Assembly: GCA_964367905.1 (NCBI GenBank)
Contig: CAYIZP010000003.1
Location: 1 to 64,000, forward strand
From: CAUPWF01 sp964367905
GTDB lineage: Bacteria > Bacillota > Clostridia > Lachnospirales > Lachnospiraceae
Direction: 5' to 3'
DNA length: 64,000 nt
Shown: piece after piece, positions 24,851 to 33,280 of the stretch
How positions within the stretch are numbered: the stretch's first letter is position 1
How the letters are laid out: every line of letters starts with the position of its first letter
The notes under the pieces: model-generated
What the model saw: only the letters and a program-made list of their open reading frames with translations
Databases searched by the model: none
Told to the model about the DNA's origin: nothing
Position numbers and translations under genes: made by a program

Positions 24851-25948
24851 ATGGAAAAAAGACAAACAAAGATTATAAAAGTAGAGAAACGTAGAACAGA
24901 AGAATATCATAAAATCATTCATGAGGCAGGAGACATTCTGCGAGAGGGGGGGCTGGTTGCATTTCCCACAGAGACCGTGTATGGATTGGGGGCGGATGCG
25001 ATGAATGAAGAGGCTGCCAAGCAGACATATCAGGCGAAAGGGCGTCCCTCGGATAATCCGCTCATTGTGCATATTGCAGAAATGGGGGCATTAAATCACC
25101 TTACAACACAGATATCTGAGGTTGCGGAGAAAGTTGCGAGGAAATTTTGGCCAGGACCACTGACCTTGGTGTTTCATAAATCAGACGCGGTTCCCTACGG
25201 AACTACGGGTGGATTAGAAACTGTCGCAGTGCGAATGCCAGACCATGAAATTGCAAGGGATATTATCTTGGCAGGTGGCGGATATGTATCGGCGCCTAGT
25301 GCAAACTCTTCAGGGCGGCCTAGCCCCACATTGGCAGAGCATGTATACGAGGATTTAAGTGGTAAGATTGATGCCATTGTAGACGGCGGGGAAGTGCAAT
25401 ATGGAGTAGAATCCACCATATTAGATGCAACAGTGACCCCCCCGATGATATTGCGACCAGGTGCGATTACAAAGCAGATGCTAGAGGAAGTAATCGGAGA
25501 AGTGCAAGTGGACACTAGTCTTATGAGCGCAGATAGTTTAGAGGCGCCCAAGGCACCTGGAATGAAGTATCGGCACTATGCACCGAAGGCGAAGATGGTC
25601 ATCATAGAAGGCGAGGTGGAAGATATGGTAGAGGCCATGAATCACCTTGCTGTTGAGAGAAAAAATCAAGGCAAAAAAGTTGCAGTACTTGCAACCAAGG
25701 AGCATGAGAATCTCTATCAAGCGGATGTGGTGAAGGTCATTGGTTCGCGCAGAGATGAGTATGAAATTGCCCGTAATTTATATCGGATACTAAGAGAATT
25801 TGATGAAGAGAGTGTGGATGAAATCATTAGCGAGGCATTCGATGCAAGAGGGATTGGGTATGCAACGATGAATCGCTTGAAAAAAGCCGCAAGCAATCAG
25901 GTTCGAGATGCAAGAGAGGTCATCCGAAACATAAAAGGTGGATGTTAA
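24851..25948 (+). CDS. ywlC: Threonylcarbamoyl-AMP synthase (Sua5 type)
   Basis: A 365-residue enzyme that makes threonylcarbamoyl-AMP from threonine, bicarbonate and ATP for the t6A37 modification of tRNAs reading ANN codons. The YrdC domain (residues 15-210) shows VAFPTETVYGLGADA, KGRPSDNPL, WPGPLTLVF and SAPSANSSGRPSPT. The C-terminal Sua5 domain begins after the linker APGMKYRHYAPKA. ATG 24851 gives the usual Sua5 N-terminus (TKIIKV); the in-frame ATG at 24824 lies upstream of the -10 box. Confidence 0.9.
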   Translation: MEKRQTKIIKVEKRRTEEYHKIIHEAGDILREGGLVAFPTETVYGLGADAMNEEAAKQTYQAKGRPSDNPLIVHIAEMGALNHLTTQISEVAEKVARKFWPGPLTLVFHKSDAVPYGTTGGLETVAVRMPDHEIARDIILAGGGYVSAPSANSSGRPSPTLAEHVYEDLSGKIDAIVDGGEVQYGVESTILDATVTPPMILRPGAITKQMLEEVIGEVQVDTSLMSADSLEAPKAPGMKYRHYAPKAKMVIIEGEVEDMVEAMNHLAVERKNQGKKVAVLATKEHENLYQADVVKVIGSRRDEYEIARNLYRILREFDEESVDEIISEAFDARGIGYATMNRLKKAASNQVRDAREVIRNIKGGC

Positions 25949-26008
25949 GAGCTAGATGAAAGTGCTAAGAAAATGTAAAATACAGTAAGAACATAAAGGA
26001 GAAAAGAT

Positions 26009-26434
26009 ATGATAGCAATTGGATGTGATCATGGTGGTTATGAGTTGAAAGTTGAAATAATGAAGTATTTAGTAGAAAAAGGAATCGAGTTTAATGATTT
26101 TGGTTGTGACGGGGAATCTGTAGATTATCCAGTATATGGGAGAAAGGTGTGCGAGGCCATCCAAAGTGGAGTATGTGACAAGGGAATTCTTATCTGTGGG
26201 ACAGGTATTGGGATTTCAATCGTTGCGAACAAGATGAAGGGGATTCGATGTGCGCTCTGTGCAGATTGTTTCTCGGCTCAGGCAACTAGGGAGCACAATA
26301 ATGCCAATGTATTGGCAATGGGAGGACGTGTGGTTGGTGCAGGCCTTGGGGTACATATTGTAGACACGTTCTTGAATACAGAGTTTTCCAATGATGATAG
26401 ACATATTCGAAGAATTGAAATGATAGAAGGCTAG
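26009..26434 (+). CDS. rpiB: Ribose-5-phosphate isomerase B
   Basis: A 141-residue RpiB/LacAB-family isomerase that interconverts ribose 5-phosphate and ribulose 5-phosphate. GCDHGGYELK at the N-terminus, the catalytic cysteine in LICGTGIGISI, and AREHNNANVLAMGGR (as ATREHNN here) are the family signatures. It lies between the Sua5-type gene and dCMP deaminase, in the position seen in many Clostridia. AAAGGAG precedes the start. Confidence 0.93.
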   Translation: MIAIGCDHGGYELKVEIMKYLVEKGIEFNDFGCDGESVDYPVYGRKVCEAIQSGVCDKGILICGTGIGISIVANKMKGIRCALCADCFSAQATREHNNANVLAMGGRVVGAGLGVHIVDTFLNTEFSNDDRHIRRIEMIEG

Positions 26435-26465
26435 ACGAAGAATTCGAGAATCAATGAGGTGAAAA

Positions 26466-26954
26466 ATGTCGAGTAAAAGAGTAGATTATATTACATGGGA
26501 CGAGTATTTTATGGGAGTTGCGTTGTTGTCAGCAAAGCGCTCAAAGGATCCAAACACGCAAGTAGGGTGCTGTATTGTAAGCGATGACAATAATATATTA
26601 TCAATGGGATACAATGGGTTTCCACGTGGATGTTCGGATGATGATTTTCCATGGGTGCGGGATTCGGAAGATCCACTAGAGGCCAAATATGTATACACAA
26701 CACACAGTGAATTGAATGCAATCTTGAATTATACGGGCGGGAGTTTGAAGGGGGCGAAATTGTATGTTTCCTTATTCCCATGTAACGAATGTGCCAAGGC
26801 GATTATTCAATCGGGCATTGTTGAAGTTGTATATTGCTGTGATAAATATGCGGATACACCGTCCGTGATTGCAGCGAAGAAGATGTTTGATGCAGCAGGG
26901 GTTCACTGTCGAGCATACGAGTTTACTGATCGTACAATTGAAATAAAATTATAG
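26466..26954 (+). CDS. comEB: dCMP deaminase (ComEB-like)
   Basis: A 162-residue zinc deaminase that converts dCMP to dUMP for dTTP synthesis. The zinc/catalytic motifs are THSELNA (His, Glu) and LFPCNECAK (two Cys), with MGYNGFPRG as the substrate loop. It is separated from rpiB by 31 bases and preceded by GAGGTG. This is the second pyrimidine deaminase in the window, besides cdd. Confidence 0.93.
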   Translation: MSSKRVDYITWDEYFMGVALLSAKRSKDPNTQVGCCIVSDDNNILSMGYNGFPRGCSDDDFPWVRDSEDPLEAKYVYTTHSELNAILNYTGGSLKGAKLYVSLFPCNECAKAIIQSGIVEVVYCCDKYADTPSVIAAKKMFDAAGVHCRAYEFTDRTIEIKL

Positions 26955-26974
26955 AAAAAAATCTAAGCGGACTT

Positions 26975-27003
26975 GTCATATATTTTGAAATTAAGCATAT
27001 AAT
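26975..27003 (+). promoter_or_regulatory. Sigma-E-like promoter before bofA
   Basis: GTCATATA (26975-26982), a 13-base spacer and CATATAAT (26996-27003) closely match the sporulation sigma-E consensus (GTCATATT, CATACAAT) with suitable spacing. A vegetative reading (TTGTCA, 19-base spacer, TATAAT) is less regular. Confidence 0.55.
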
Positions 27004-27031
27004 CTATAGACAGGGTTTGAGGAGTGATTCC

Positions 27032-27244
27032 ATGAATCGAAAGACAATATTATCTTCAATTTATCGCTTTTTTTTACGTAGTTTACTAGGGTTTGGGAGC
27101 ATTTATCTCATCAATACAATACTTCTTAATTCGGGTGTTTTTGCAACAGTAGGATTTAATTTCATCACGTTTTTGACAACGGGATTGCTTGGAGTTCCAG
27201 GGGTTGTAGCACTTTACGGAATAACAATCTATCAAATTTTGTGA
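27032..27244 (+). CDS. bofA: BofA-family protein (pro-sigma-K processing inhibitor homologue)
   Basis: A 70-residue membrane protein with two hydrophobic segments (GFGSIYLINTILL and GLLGVPGVVALYGITIYQIL); the GVPG turn and C-terminal helix are the BofA signature. In Bacillus, BofA inhibits the SpoIVFB protease in the mother cell. Many Clostridia keep a BofA homologue whose target is unclear. ATG 27032 follows GAGGAG. The upstream sigma-E-like promoter agrees with mother-cell expression. Confidence 0.85.
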   Translation: MNRKTILSSIYRFFLRSLLGFGSIYLINTILLNSGVFATVGFNFITFLTTGLLGVPGVVALYGITIYQIL

Positions 27245-27279
27245 AAATTTCACAAAGATAATTTTTTATAAAAAAGCTA

Positions 27280-27308
27280 TAGACAAACTAAATGAGAACG
27301 GATATAAT
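27280..27308 (+). promoter_or_regulatory. Promoter of the Tad pilus operon
   Basis: TAGACA (27280-27285), a 17-base spacer, TATAAT (27303-27308). Transcription would begin near 27315, giving a leader of about 149 bases that is mostly folded. Confidence 0.65.
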
Positions 27309-27319
27309 ACACATTACAT

Positions 27320-27413
27320 CAAGCGAGTTCTTATCGCTTGGGTAACTACAATCTTGTAGGTTTTCTTTCGTGGCATGCACGAATCTAAGTTGCGTATTCA
27401 GCAACGAGTTACC
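27320..27413 (+). ncRNA. Cloverleaf-like structured leader RNA of the tad operon
   Basis: Five helices can be drawn. A 5' hairpin CAAGCGA/TCGCTTG (27320-27340) abuts a multi-branch domain closed by GGTAACT/AGTTACC (27341-27347 with 27407-27413). Inside are ACAA/TTGT (27348-27357), TTCGTG/CACGAA (27367-27383) and GTTGC/GCAAC (27389-27405, 7-base loop). All arms are perfect Watson-Crick. It does not fit the c-di-GMP-I or other riboswitch consensus sequences I know, and it is not a tRNA. A cis-regulatory role for pilus expression is inferred from position. Confidence 0.55.
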
Positions 27414-27463
27414 GGTTAATTTAGAAATGAAGATTTAAAACACAGAAGGGAAGTGGTGCGAAA

Positions 27464-28465
27464 GTGCGCTATAAAGTGTTGGCAATCTGTGATACAGAGT
27501 CGACATATGCGGAATTTTTGACGAAACAGTTACTTAGGATTAAGAATCACGGACTACAGATACATAATTTCACTTCGATTGAGCAATTAAAAAAGTTTGC
27601 CCTGCAAGAGGTGATTCACTATGTTGTGATATCAGATCTATTTGAAGACAATATTCAAGAGATTTATCACGTGGCGGATCGCATCTATTGGTTGACCACT
27701 AACAAGCAAAAGTGTTGGGAAGTGGAAGATAATACCTATATCTACAGATATCAGTCGGCACAGGATATTTTCAGCTTAATCAATCGAAAGATTGAGGTAG
27801 ATGAGAGGGATATATTGCTAGAGGAAGGGCAGTCAAAATCCATGAAAACGAAGGTGGTTGGAGTATATTCACCAGTTCATCGGAATGGACAAACTATGTT
27901 TGCAAAAGCCGTTGCAAGTACATACTGTGGAGAGTTTGTCCGTGCACTCTATATCAATCTCGAGGAATATTCTGGAGTTGAGGAGCAAGAAGACGAGGGA
28001 AATCTAGCAGATTTTCTCTATTTTCTAAAGCAGGATTCTGATGAGTCAGAGATGAAACGGAGGCTCAAGACCTTTATCAAGAGTGGAGACGACTATGATT
28101 ATATTACACCTATGACAGTCAGTTGGGAATTGAAAAATGTAGAGCAAGAGGAGTGGTCGAATATGATTACAACTCTGAAGAAAATTAGTCCGTACGAAGC
28201 CATTGTGCTAGACCTAGATAGCTGTATCCGAGGATTTGCGGATGTGATTAAGGAATGCGACATCGTTTATATGCCGGTTCGGACAAGGTTTACAGATGAA
28301 AAAAAACGACAGCAATTTGAACGAAATCTACGATTGTTTCACCCAGAAGAGGAGAAAAAGTTCTTGGAAGTTCAAATTCCAGAATGCGAGAGTGAAGAGC
28401 GAGGGGAGATTCTCGAATCCATCAAACGCTATGCAATCTGTTTGGCAAAAGAGGAAGCAACATGA
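27464..28465 (+). CDS. tadZ: TadZ/CpaE-like pilus localisation protein
   Basis: A 333-residue protein with an N-terminal receiver-like domain (residues 1-125) and a ParA/MinD-type domain. The Walker A region is degenerate (VYSPVHRNGQTMFAKA, with no lysine in the usual place), as in atypical TadZ proteins, so ATP hydrolysis is doubtful. TadZ proteins mark the pole and recruit the secretion ATPase. GTG at 27464 is the only suitable start; GAAGGG lies 13 bases upstream. First gene of the Tad operon. Confidence 0.78.
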   Translation: MRYKVLAICDTESTYAEFLTKQLLRIKNHGLQIHNFTSIEQLKKFALQEVIHYVVISDLFEDNIQEIYHVADRIYWLTTNKQKCWEVEDNTYIYRYQSAQDIFSLINRKIEVDERDILLEEGQSKSMKTKVVGVYSPVHRNGQTMFAKAVASTYCGEFVRALYINLEEYSGVEEQEDEGNLADFLYFLKQDSDESEMKRRLKTFIKSGDDYDYITPMTVSWELKNVEQEEWSNMITTLKKISPYEAIVLDLDSCIRGFADVIKECDIVYMPVRTRFTDEKKRQQFERNLRLFHPEEEKKFLEVQIPECESEERGEILESIKRYAICLAKEEAT

Positions 28466-29682
28466 TGAAATCAGAAGAGTTACATGAACGAATCTTACAG
28501 ATGGTGGATGTTCAAGAAGAGATTAGTGATGGCAGATTACAGGAAATCATCTATGAGGCAATCAAAGAATTAGGAAAGAGCCAGTACATTCCGATTCAGG
28601 AGCGAATGCAGATCGGCAAGGAGTTGTTTCAAGCATTTCGAAAACTGGACTTCCTACAAGATCTCATCGAAGACGACAGTATAACAGAGATTATGATCAA
28701 TGGGACAGAGAATATTTTTATTGAAAAAGCTGGACGATTATTTACCATCGAAAAACGATTTTGGTCTCGGGAAAAACTAGAAAATATCATACAGCAGATT
28801 GTGGGAGGTGCCAATCGATTGGTCAATGAGGCATCGCCTATTGTAGACACACGACTGGAAGATGGATCTCGTGTGAATGTAGTGCTCTATCCGATTGCAT
28901 TGAACGGTCCCATTGTAACCATAAGAAAATTCAGCAAACACCCCATTACCATAGAGAATCTGATTGCATTTGGCAGTATGAGCGAAGAAGTAGCAGTCAT
29001 GCTAGAGGCATTAATTAAGGCAAAGTATAATATACTGATTAGTGGTGGAACAGGATCGGGGAAGACCACCATGCTGAATGCGCTCTCGGGATATATTCCA
29101 GAAACGGAGCGGATTATCACCATAGAGGATAATGCGGAATTGCAACTGAATGGAATTCAGAATCTGGTACAGATGGAAGCAAGAATGGCCAATGTAGAGG
29201 GGGAGGGTGAGATTTCAATCAGACAATTGATTCGAACATCCCTGCGGATGAGACCGAATCGTATCATCGTTGGGGAGGTGAGAGGGGATGAAGTCATTGA
29301 TATGTTGATGGCGATGAATACGGGGCATGATGGATCGCTCACCACAGCGCATGCGAACACTCCTCAAGATATGCTATCTCGCCTAGAGATGATGACTCTT
29401 ATGGGTCTAGAAACTGCTACCCTAGGTGCAATCCGTCGTCAAATCGCTTCTGCGCTAGATATCATCGTCCATGTTGGGCGACTGAGGGATGGAAGTAGGA
29501 AGGTATTAGAGATATCGGAGCTTATGGGGCTGGATTCGGATTCCGGTGAGATTCAACTGAGGACATTGTACAGATATCAAGAAAGGGAGGAAGCCCATGG
29601 AAAAATTCAAGGCGAAATGTTATACATGAATCCACTATATCACAAGGAAAAATTATTGGCAGCAGGATATGAGAAAATCTGA
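28462..29682 (+). CDS. cpaF: CpaF/TadA-family pilus assembly ATPase
   Basis: A 406-residue secretion ATPase that powers extrusion of Flp pilin. An N-terminal helical domain is followed by the RecA-like core: Walker A SGGTGSGKTTMLN (about residue 195), the Asp/His boxes in IITIEDNAEL and TGHDGSLTTAHAN, and EVRGDEVIDM (Walker B). Length is typical. It overlaps tadZ by 4 bases and tadB by 14. Confidence 0.93.
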   Translation: MMKSEELHERILQMVDVQEEISDGRLQEIIYEAIKELGKSQYIPIQERMQIGKELFQAFRKLDFLQDLIEDDSITEIMINGTENIFIEKAGRLFTIEKRFWSREKLENIIQQIVGGANRLVNEASPIVDTRLEDGSRVNVVLYPIALNGPIVTIRKFSKHPITIENLIAFGSMSEEVAVMLEALIKAKYNILISGGTGSGKTTMLNALSGYIPETERIITIEDNAELQLNGIQNLVQMEARMANVEGEGEISIRQLIRTSLRMRPNRIIVGEVRGDEVIDMLMAMNTGHDGSLTTAHANTPQDMLSRLEMMTLMGLETATLGAIRRQIASALDIIVHVGRLRDGSRKVLEISELMGLDSDSGEIQLRTLYRYQEREEAHGKIQGEMLYMNPLYHKEKLLAAGYEKI

Positions 29683-30391
29683 GAGTCTTCTGGCGTGGTT
29701 GCAAGTGTTTGCAATTCTATCGATACTATCCTTTATTTTCTATAATTCCCTCTATGGTTTATTGCTATTAGCTCCGCTAGGACTTGTTTTTTATGGGAGG
29801 TGGAAGCAGTATTATGAGGCGAAGATGAAGGAGAAGTTTATCAATCAGTTTCGCGATTATTTGCAGAATTTATCTGCATCACTACGCAGCGGATATGCAG
29901 TAGAGAATGCGATGAAAGAAGCGAGAAAAGAGCTGGAGAGGCAGTACAAGTACGAGAAAAATCCTAGGATTTTATCCGATTTGGCGAAGATGGAGAATCT
30001 GATTCAGATGAATGTTCCGATCGAGAGGATTCTGACACAATGGTCAAAGAAGATCGCGTTAGACGATGTGGAGAATTTTGTCACGGTATTTTGTATTGCG
30101 AAGCGCTCCGGTGGAGATAGCATCGAGATTATTCGAAAGGCGGTGAACCACATCTGTGAGAAGATTGAAGTTCAGAGGGAGGTCAAGACTATCCTAACGG
30201 CAAAGCGGTTAGAGTTTAGAATTATGGTGGCGGTACCTATCGGGATTTTGTGTTATATGAGAGTCACATTCCCTGACCTTATGAATATTCTATATGGGAA
30301 TATTCTAGGCGTTTCGATAATGACGGTATGCCTCGGAATCTACGCAGTTGCATATTGTTGGGGAGAGTCTCTAATATCCATAGAGATATAG
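29669..30391 (+). CDS. tadB: TadB-like type II secretion F protein
   Basis: A 240-residue inner-membrane platform protein. Two N-terminal membrane segments are followed by the T2SSF helical domain (LQNLSASLRSGYAVENAMKE; FCIAKRSGGDSIEIIRK) and two C-terminal membrane segments. It pairs with TadC. The start overlaps cpaF, so translation is coupled. Confidence 0.85.
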   Translation: MRKSESLLAWLQVFAILSILSFIFYNSLYGLLLLAPLGLVFYGRWKQYYEAKMKEKFINQFRDYLQNLSASLRSGYAVENAMKEARKELERQYKYEKNPRILSDLAKMENLIQMNVPIERILTQWSKKIALDDVENFVTVFCIAKRSGGDSIEIIRKAVNHICEKIEVQREVKTILTAKRLEFRIMVAVPIGILCYMRVTFPDLMNILYGNILGVSIMTVCLGIYAVAYCWGESLISIEI

Positions 30392-30428
30392 ATGTGTTTA
30401 TACAGATGAGAAAGCAAGGGATGGTGAT

Positions 30429-31682
30429 TTGAAACAGAAGATATTGTATTGGAAGGAGTTTATAGGGCAATGGATAACACAATTAGGATTGACGACCAGA
30501 GAGGTCAAATGGATGGGGGTCATTATAGTCAGCAGTATGATTCTCGGGAGCTTGATTTATATAAGAGACAATCCGCAAGACCTAGAATGTCTGCTGCGGA
30601 ATACCTACGGAGGCGGCAGCAAGTCCGAAACGCTTAATGTTTATTTTGGAGAGTCAGGCGAGAAGAGGACTGTGGAAGTAGAGGTTGGGGAGCAACTTTA
30701 TACACAAGATGAGGTGCGGCAGAAGCAAGAGGAAGCAATTCAGGTTCTAGATACAGTTATACTAGGAGAAAATGTGAGTTTTGATCGAGTCGATCAACCG
30801 CTGAACTTGGTGAGTGAATTAGTGGGGTTACCATTTGAAGTGGTTTGGAAATGGAGTCCCTATCAGGCATTGGATAAGGATGGGACACCTGACGACGACC
30901 ATGTAGAGAGTGAGGGAACACTCGTGGAGTTAACTGCTATGTTGTATTATGCAGAGAGCGAGGCACAATATAGCAGAACGGTGAGGGTATATCCGCTCGA
31001 TCGAGGGGAGGAGCAGGGGATTTTCTTATTACAAGAGCAGATAAAAGAGAAGGAAGAGTCCACCGATACGGAATCTACGCTTCTGTTGCCAAGTGAATGG
31101 GAAGAAGAGAATCTTACTTGGTCGTATAGTACCCAGTGGAGAGGTGTTGTGATTGCATCCTTTGGCATGTTCACTGCAGTGATGATTTGGTACAAGAAGA
31201 AAATGGATGAAAAGAAGCAGAAGAGTAAAAGGGATAATATGCTGATATTGGATTATCCAGAGATTGTAAATCGATTGTTGCTGTTGATTGGTGCTGGAAT
31301 GACAACGAAGAGTGCATGGGTTCGAATTGTGGAAATGTATGAATCAGAGGAGCGGATACGACCAGCCTATGAGGAGATGCGTGTTACACACAATGAAATG
31401 AAAAATGGGATATCTGAGGTGGAGGCATATGATCGTTTCGGGAATCGGTGTCAGTTAGGAAGTTATCGCAAGCTAGGACACGTACTTGGACAATGCGTGA
31501 AGAAGGGGGCAAAAGGAGTCTATACATTGTTGGAAGCGGAGGCGCGAGAGGCGAATGAAGAAAGGAAGGCACGAGCGAGACAGTTAGGTGAAAAAGCAGG
31601 GACAAAACTACTGATGCCCATGCTTTTAATGTTGATGATTGTGCTAGTAGTGGTGATTCTTCCAACATTTTTAACCATGTAA
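30429..31682 (+). CDS. tadC: TadC-like platform protein with a large extracytoplasmic insert
   Basis: A 417-residue protein. The first membrane helix (WMGVIIVSSMILGSLIYI) is followed by about 190 mainly acidic residues that should lie outside the cell, then a second helix (VVIASFGMFTAVMIWY), a T2SSF-type helical domain (YPEIVNRLLLLIGAGMTTKSA) and a C-terminal helix. Classical TadC has no such external domain, so the insert is peculiar to this lineage. The start is TTG 30429, with AAGGGATGG upstream; there is no suitable ATG. Confidence 0.75.
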   Translation: MKQKILYWKEFIGQWITQLGLTTREVKWMGVIIVSSMILGSLIYIRDNPQDLECLLRNTYGGGSKSETLNVYFGESGEKRTVEVEVGEQLYTQDEVRQKQEEAIQVLDTVILGENVSFDRVDQPLNLVSELVGLPFEVVWKWSPYQALDKDGTPDDDHVESEGTLVELTAMLYYAESEAQYSRTVRVYPLDRGEEQGIFLLQEQIKEKEESTDTESTLLLPSEWEEENLTWSYSTQWRGVVIASFGMFTAVMIWYKKKMDEKKQKSKRDNMLILDYPEIVNRLLLLIGAGMTTKSAWVRIVEMYESEERIRPAYEEMRVTHNEMKNGISEVEAYDRFGNRCQLGSYRKLGHVLGQCVKKGAKGVYTLLEAEAREANEERKARARQLGEKAGTKLLMPMLLMLMIVLVVVILPTFLTM

Positions 31683-31711
31683 ATACAATCAAATAGAAAT
31701 GGGGAGCACAT

Positions 31712-31915
31712 ATGAGTAAACGAATGATGAAACATGTTAGGAAGATTACGATTGGAATACGTAGGGTGTTATTCAATGATGAAGGGATTGGGGTTGTAGA
31801 GGTTATCTTGATTTTAGTAGTACTTATCGGTCTGGTTATTATATTTCAGGATCAGTTGACCGCGCTGGTAGAAAGTATATTCTCAAGAATCACTAGTGAG
31901 AGTTCACGGATATAA
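31712..31915 (+). CDS. flp: Flp1-like pilin
   Basis: A 67-residue pilin precursor. The basic leader ends at Gly25, followed by IGVVEVILILVVLIGLVII; the glutamate at +5 is the hallmark of class III and type IV pilin processing. The mature protein would be about 42 residues, the normal size for Flp pilins. It should be cleaved by the prepilin peptidase encoded at 34198 and assembled by CpaF/TadB/TadC. Confidence 0.85.
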   Translation: MSKRMMKHVRKITIGIRRVLFNDEGIGVVEVILILVVLIGLVIIFQDQLTALVESIFSRITSESSRI

Positions 31916-31919
31916 ATGT

Positions 31920-33263
31920 ATGAAGCGAAAGGACTATCAAGCAGAGGTAACAGTGTTTCTTGCGATGATTACCGTATCGCTACTCTTGTTTCTTGGGGCG
32001 CTTATGCGGGCGGGTGAAATCCAAATATCGAAATATTACAAGCGTTGGGAGGCAGATATCGCAGTGCAGTCTGTATTTGGAGAATATCATGAGCGATTGT
32101 ATGATGAGTTTGATATTTTCGGAATCGACGCGACTTATGAATCTAAAGGGTTTGACCTAGATCATATCAGGCAACGTCTCAAGCTTTATGGAATGTCAGA
32201 TACACAGGTGGAGTTTGTGGGCGTCCAGCACTTGACCGATTATGAGGGGGCAGCAGCAAGAGAGCAGATTGTGAAGTATATAGAGATGAAGTTTGGATTT
32301 GGTCACTTGGCTGAATTAATCAACCAGAGCGAGGAGTGGGAGCGGTTGTCCAGTGAGGGTATAGAACAGAACGAGCTAGAGGACGGCAGTCTAGGAAGCG
32401 AAGAGTTAGATGGGGAAGAAATATTAGGAAATCTTACTGGACTCGATGGCATGGGGATGGTACAACTGGTGCTTCCAAAAGGGAAAATCATGTCCCAGGC
32501 AACAGTTAATCTTGACCAGCTTCCATCCAGGCGCACGTTGAATCATGGGTATGGAGGTTTTCTTCAGCCAAAGACCACAGAAGTGGTGGAGCGATTTGCC
32601 TTAACACAATATAGCACGGAAAAGTTTCAGCATGCCGCGGATGAAGAACGTAGTCAAGGACTGTCTTATGAATTGGAGTATCTAGTGGCTGGGGAAAGTT
32701 CCGATGCGAAAAATCTAGAGGGTGTGGTGCACCAATTGCTCCTAGTGCGAACGGGCGCGAACTATCTCTGTCTCATGAATAGCTCGACGAAACAGGCGGA
32801 AGTGGCTGCCCTATCCTTGACACTGGCAACTGCAGTTGGAGTGCCTAGCCTAGAGTCAGCACTTAAGCAAGCGCTCCTACTAGGTTGGGCATATGGAGAA
32901 TCGGTGATGGATATTCGAAGTCTGCTAGAGGGACATGCAGTGGAACTAATCAAACAGGAAAAGGACTGGCAGTTGAGTCTATCGGGGCTGTTTCTTCTAG
33001 GCACAGCGCAAGATAAACAATCAAGTGGAAGTCATACGGATACGGGACTGTACTACGAAGACTATATCGAGATATTACTCTATCTGAAGGGAGTGGACTT
33101 GCTCACCATGCGGATTCTTAATCTGATTGAGATGCGAATCAGCGAATACGGAAGCAAGGGTTTTCAAGTAGATTACTGTATTAGTAAGCTAGATATATTC
33201 TGTACGGCATCAGTGCCAGAGGGATACCAATATGGATTTCCAATTTATTATGGATATCGGTAA
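31920..33263 (+). CDS. Tad-locus surface protein (DUF5702-like)
   Basis: A 447-residue protein with one N-terminal hydrophobic helix preceded by KRKDYQAEVTVF and followed by a long external region. The pattern, a short basic N-terminus, E-x-TVFLAMI and a helix, then YYKRWEADIAVQSVFGEYH, matches the DUF5702 pseudopilin-like proteins of clostridial Tad loci, which take the place of TadG. ATG 31920 is preferred to GTG 31896, which lies inside flp. An acidic, Asp/Glu-Leu-rich stretch occupies residues 145-180. Confidence 0.7.
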   Translation: MKRKDYQAEVTVFLAMITVSLLLFLGALMRAGEIQISKYYKRWEADIAVQSVFGEYHERLYDEFDIFGIDATYESKGFDLDHIRQRLKLYGMSDTQVEFVGVQHLTDYEGAAAREQIVKYIEMKFGFGHLAELINQSEEWERLSSEGIEQNELEDGSLGSEELDGEEILGNLTGLDGMGMVQLVLPKGKIMSQATVNLDQLPSRRTLNHGYGGFLQPKTTEVVERFALTQYSTEKFQHAADEERSQGLSYELEYLVAGESSDAKNLEGVVHQLLLVRTGANYLCLMNSSTKQAEVAALSLTLATAVGVPSLESALKQALLLGWAYGESVMDIRSLLEGHAVELIKQEKDWQLSLSGLFLLGTAQDKQSSGSHTDTGLYYEDYIEILLYLKGVDLLTMRILNLIEMRISEYGSKGFQVDYCISKLDIFCTASVPEGYQYGFPIYYGYR

Positions 33264-33280
33264 TACAAAGGAGAAGTGAG

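Noticed and set aside
27341..27415. Cloverleaf considered as a tRNA gene
   Set aside because: Helix sizes are tRNA-like, but the D-loop GG, the GTTCGA-type T-loop and CCA-proximal geometry are missing, and the D-arm position competes with the closing stem.
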